DNA of 6,409 bases from JAUYIV01 sp035464675 (lineage in GTDB: Bacteria; Actinomycetota; Acidimicrobiia; Spongiisociales; UBA11373). Under the pieces are notes generated by a model that saw only the letters and a list, made by a program, of their open reading frames with translations, made no database searches and was not told the origin of the DNA. Position numbers and translations under genes: made by a program. How positions within the stretch are numbered: position 1 is the stretch's first letter; every line of letters starts with the position of its first letter. Location: assembly GCA_035464675.1 (NCBI GenBank), contig DATHSA010000011.1, forward strand, positions 1-6,409, written 5' to 3'. Shown here in pieces: positions 5,442 through 6,409 of the stretch.

Positions 5442-5477
5442 CTTCGCTCGTTCGCCAGCCCCCTGAAGCGAGCGAGG
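5442..5477 (+). terminator. Hairpin downstream of the ALDH gene, candidate terminator
   Basis: Positions 5442-5452 can pair with 5467-5477 (11 bp including two G-U pairs) around a 14-nt loop. A competing 8-bp register pairs CTCGCTTC (5438-5445) with GAAGCGAG (5465-5472). A pyrimidine-rich stretch with several T residues follows (about 5479-5490), but not a true T-run. It lies 28 nt after the ALDH stop, a reasonable place to end the DUF971-ALDH transcript. Confidence 0.45.
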
Positions 5478-5508
5478 ACCTTCTCTCTTGCGTCTCCCCC
5501 GTCTCACA

Positions 5509-5584
5509 CTGCGAAGCAGGGGGCCGCATCGGCGAAGCCGGGGGGAACAGGGGGAGTCCCGCCCGGAGGGTGAGAGGAGGGGGG
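5509..5584. other. G-run-rich stretch with two GCGAAGC mini-hairpins in convergent intergenic DNA
   Basis: Within the 197-bp gap between the convergent ALDH and lhr genes the plus strand carries G-runs at 5519-5523, 5540-5545, 5550-5554, 5568-5570 and 5579-5584. It also carries two small hairpins, CTGC-GAA-GCAG (5509-5519) and CGGC-GAA-GCCG (5530-5540), both centred on GCGAAGC. No reading frame here shows a recognisable protein. It may contribute to ending the lhr transcript, in which these runs would be C-tracts. Confidence 0.4.
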
Positions 5585-5610
5585 CGACCGTATGGGCGGT
5601 GCGGCGATGC

Positions 5611-6409
5611 CTACCCCGCCAGGGTCAGCCCCTTGTATCCCTCGGCGAAGCCTGCTTCGACCAGTGCCCGACCCAGCGGCGTCGACCCGGCCGGTTCGCC
5701 GTCGACCGTCGACACCACCATCCGTCGCATGCGCCTCTTGCCCAACGCCACCAGGGCCGAGGCGGCCGCCTCCAGGACTTCGGCGTCTTCCGAGAAGGAC
5801 AGCACCGTGCGGCCGCCCCGTTCCACGAATGCCAGCAGTCTTCCGTCTGCGATCACCACGAATGCACCTGCCGAGCGTGACGGCCGACCCTCGTGCTCGG
5901 GCCACGGCAGGGACGACCCGAAGGGGTTCGCCGGGTCGGCGGCGCCCAGCGTCACCGCACCCTGCCGATCGGACCCGGCGCGCAGCCGGTCGACGGCTCC
6001 CGGCAGGGCGAACTGGGAGCCGCCCATGCCCTCCACGAAATACCCCCTTCTGATCCTCCCGGCGTCCTCCATCGCCCGGAAGACCGGGTACATCCCGGCG
6101 AACCCGCCGGGCGCGCCCTCGGACAGCACCGCATCACGGGTGACGATCCCGTGGCGCTCAAGCATCTGATCGGCCCGGGCCGCCTGCGCCAGGGTGTCGG
6201 CGGGAGGGTCACCCAGGAGATTCGCCATCAGGTACCAGCGCCCCGACCCCGCCGGCGGCGCCGACCCCCCGGGAAGCACCGGCTTGGAGCCGGCCACCTT
6301 GCGGACCCGACCCCAGAGGAATGCGCGCAGCGGGGCCAGGGTGTCGTTGGTGACCTCGCCGACCCAGACCAGGTCCCAGATGGCGGCGAGCACCTCCTCG
6401 GGATCGCCG
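5611..6409 (-). CDS. lhr: Lhr-family ATP-dependent helicase, C-terminal fragment
   Basis: About 265 C-terminal residues, ending at TAG 5613-5611. The frame is open through the right edge, where it reads G-D-P-E-E-V-L-A-A-I-W, so the start lies outside. Lhr proteins are SF2 3'-5' DNA translocases and RNA:DNA helicases of about 1,500 residues in actinobacteria, linked to DNA repair. The motor domains are not in this window; what is seen is the C-terminal domain. It includes D-L-V-W-V-G-E-V-T-N-D-T near the fragment start, G-R-W-Y-L in the middle, a winged-helix-like stretch (M-L-E-R-H-G-I-V-T-R-D-A-V), then G-G-F-A-G-M-Y-P-V and R-R-G-Y-F-V-E-G, which are hallmark Lhr C-terminal motifs. A-A-D-P-A-N-P-F-G follows, and last come A-F-V-E-R-G-G-R-T-V-L-S-F and a closing G-L-T-L. 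The E. coli Lhr C-terminal domain has been linked to uracil-DNA glycosylase activity; whether that holds here is unknown. It is convergent with ALDH across 197 bp. Confidence 0.9.
   Translation of the reverse strand, partial: GDPEEVLAAIWDLVWVGEVTNDTLAPLRAFLWGRVRKVAGSKPVLPGGSAPPAGSGRWYLMANLLGDPPADTLAQAARADQMLERHGIVTRDAVLSEGAPGGFAGMYPVFRAMEDAGRIRRGYFVEGMGGSQFALPGAVDRLRAGSDRQGAVTLGAADPANPFGSSLPWPEHEGRPSRSAGAFVVIADGRLLAFVERGGRTVLSFSEDAEVLEAAASALVALGKRRMRRMVVSTVDGEPAGSTPLGRALVEAGFAEGYKGLTLAG

Noticed and set aside
5488..6169. Plus-strand frames over the intergenic region and lhr
   Set aside because: Composition is Arg/Pro/Ser-rich shadow. The minus strand reads as Lhr throughout 5611-6409.
1..6409. 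tRNA, rRNA, CRISPR array, insertion sequence or prophage
   Set aside because: No repeated spacer structure, terminal inverted repeats, transposase or integrase motifs, or tRNA-like arms were seen by eye on either strand.

Overview
The window is about two-thirds G+C, is densely packed with genes, and uses GTG starts freely. It carries an actinobacterial-type Lhr helicase end, and at least two genes look set up for leaderless translation from a TANNNT -10 box. This points to a high-G+C actinomycete chromosome, possibly an uncultured lineage such as Acidimicrobiia; the class is inference. There is no sign of mobile elements, phage, CRISPR, tRNA or rRNA. It reads as ordinary chromosome.

Layout. 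(1) 1-381, minus: a tandem ACT-domain protein with its own leaderless-type promoter in the 68-nt gap behind the next gene set. (2) 450-2313, minus: a tight three-gene operon of a Usp-family stress protein, a subfamily-I haloalkane dehalogenase and a nitrobindin-type heme beta-barrel protein, with both junctions 4-nt overlaps. (3) 2314-2370: a 57-bp divergent promoter region with a 7-bp direct repeat. (4) 2371-2883, plus: a flavin reductase-like FMN-binding protein. (5) 2917-3399, minus and convergent: a short NERD-like protein that has lost the usual nuclease-type E-x-K. (6) 3400-3452: a second short divergent region. (7) 3453-5413, plus: a DUF971 (gamma-butyrobetaine hydroxylase N-terminal-like) zinc-site protein translationally coupled to an unusually long, divergent aldehyde dehydrogenase. 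(8) 5414-5610: the longest non-coding stretch (197 bp), between convergent genes, with a terminator-like hairpin, GCGAAGC mini-hairpins and G-runs. (9) 5611-6409, minus: the C-terminal part of Lhr, whose beginning lies beyond the right edge.

How the genes may work together: the usp-dehalogenase-nitrobindin operon must be co-expressed and suggests a detoxification or stress unit (halogenated alkane to alcohol plus halide, and NO or peroxynitrite handling by heme). The divergent flavin reductase may share control through the common promoter region. The DUF971-ALDH pair is a second coupled unit with no identified substrate. I see no clear new defence or mobile system. The most interesting points are the two coupled pairings of unlike proteins, the degenerate NERD domain, the atypical ALDH and the leaderless start geometry.
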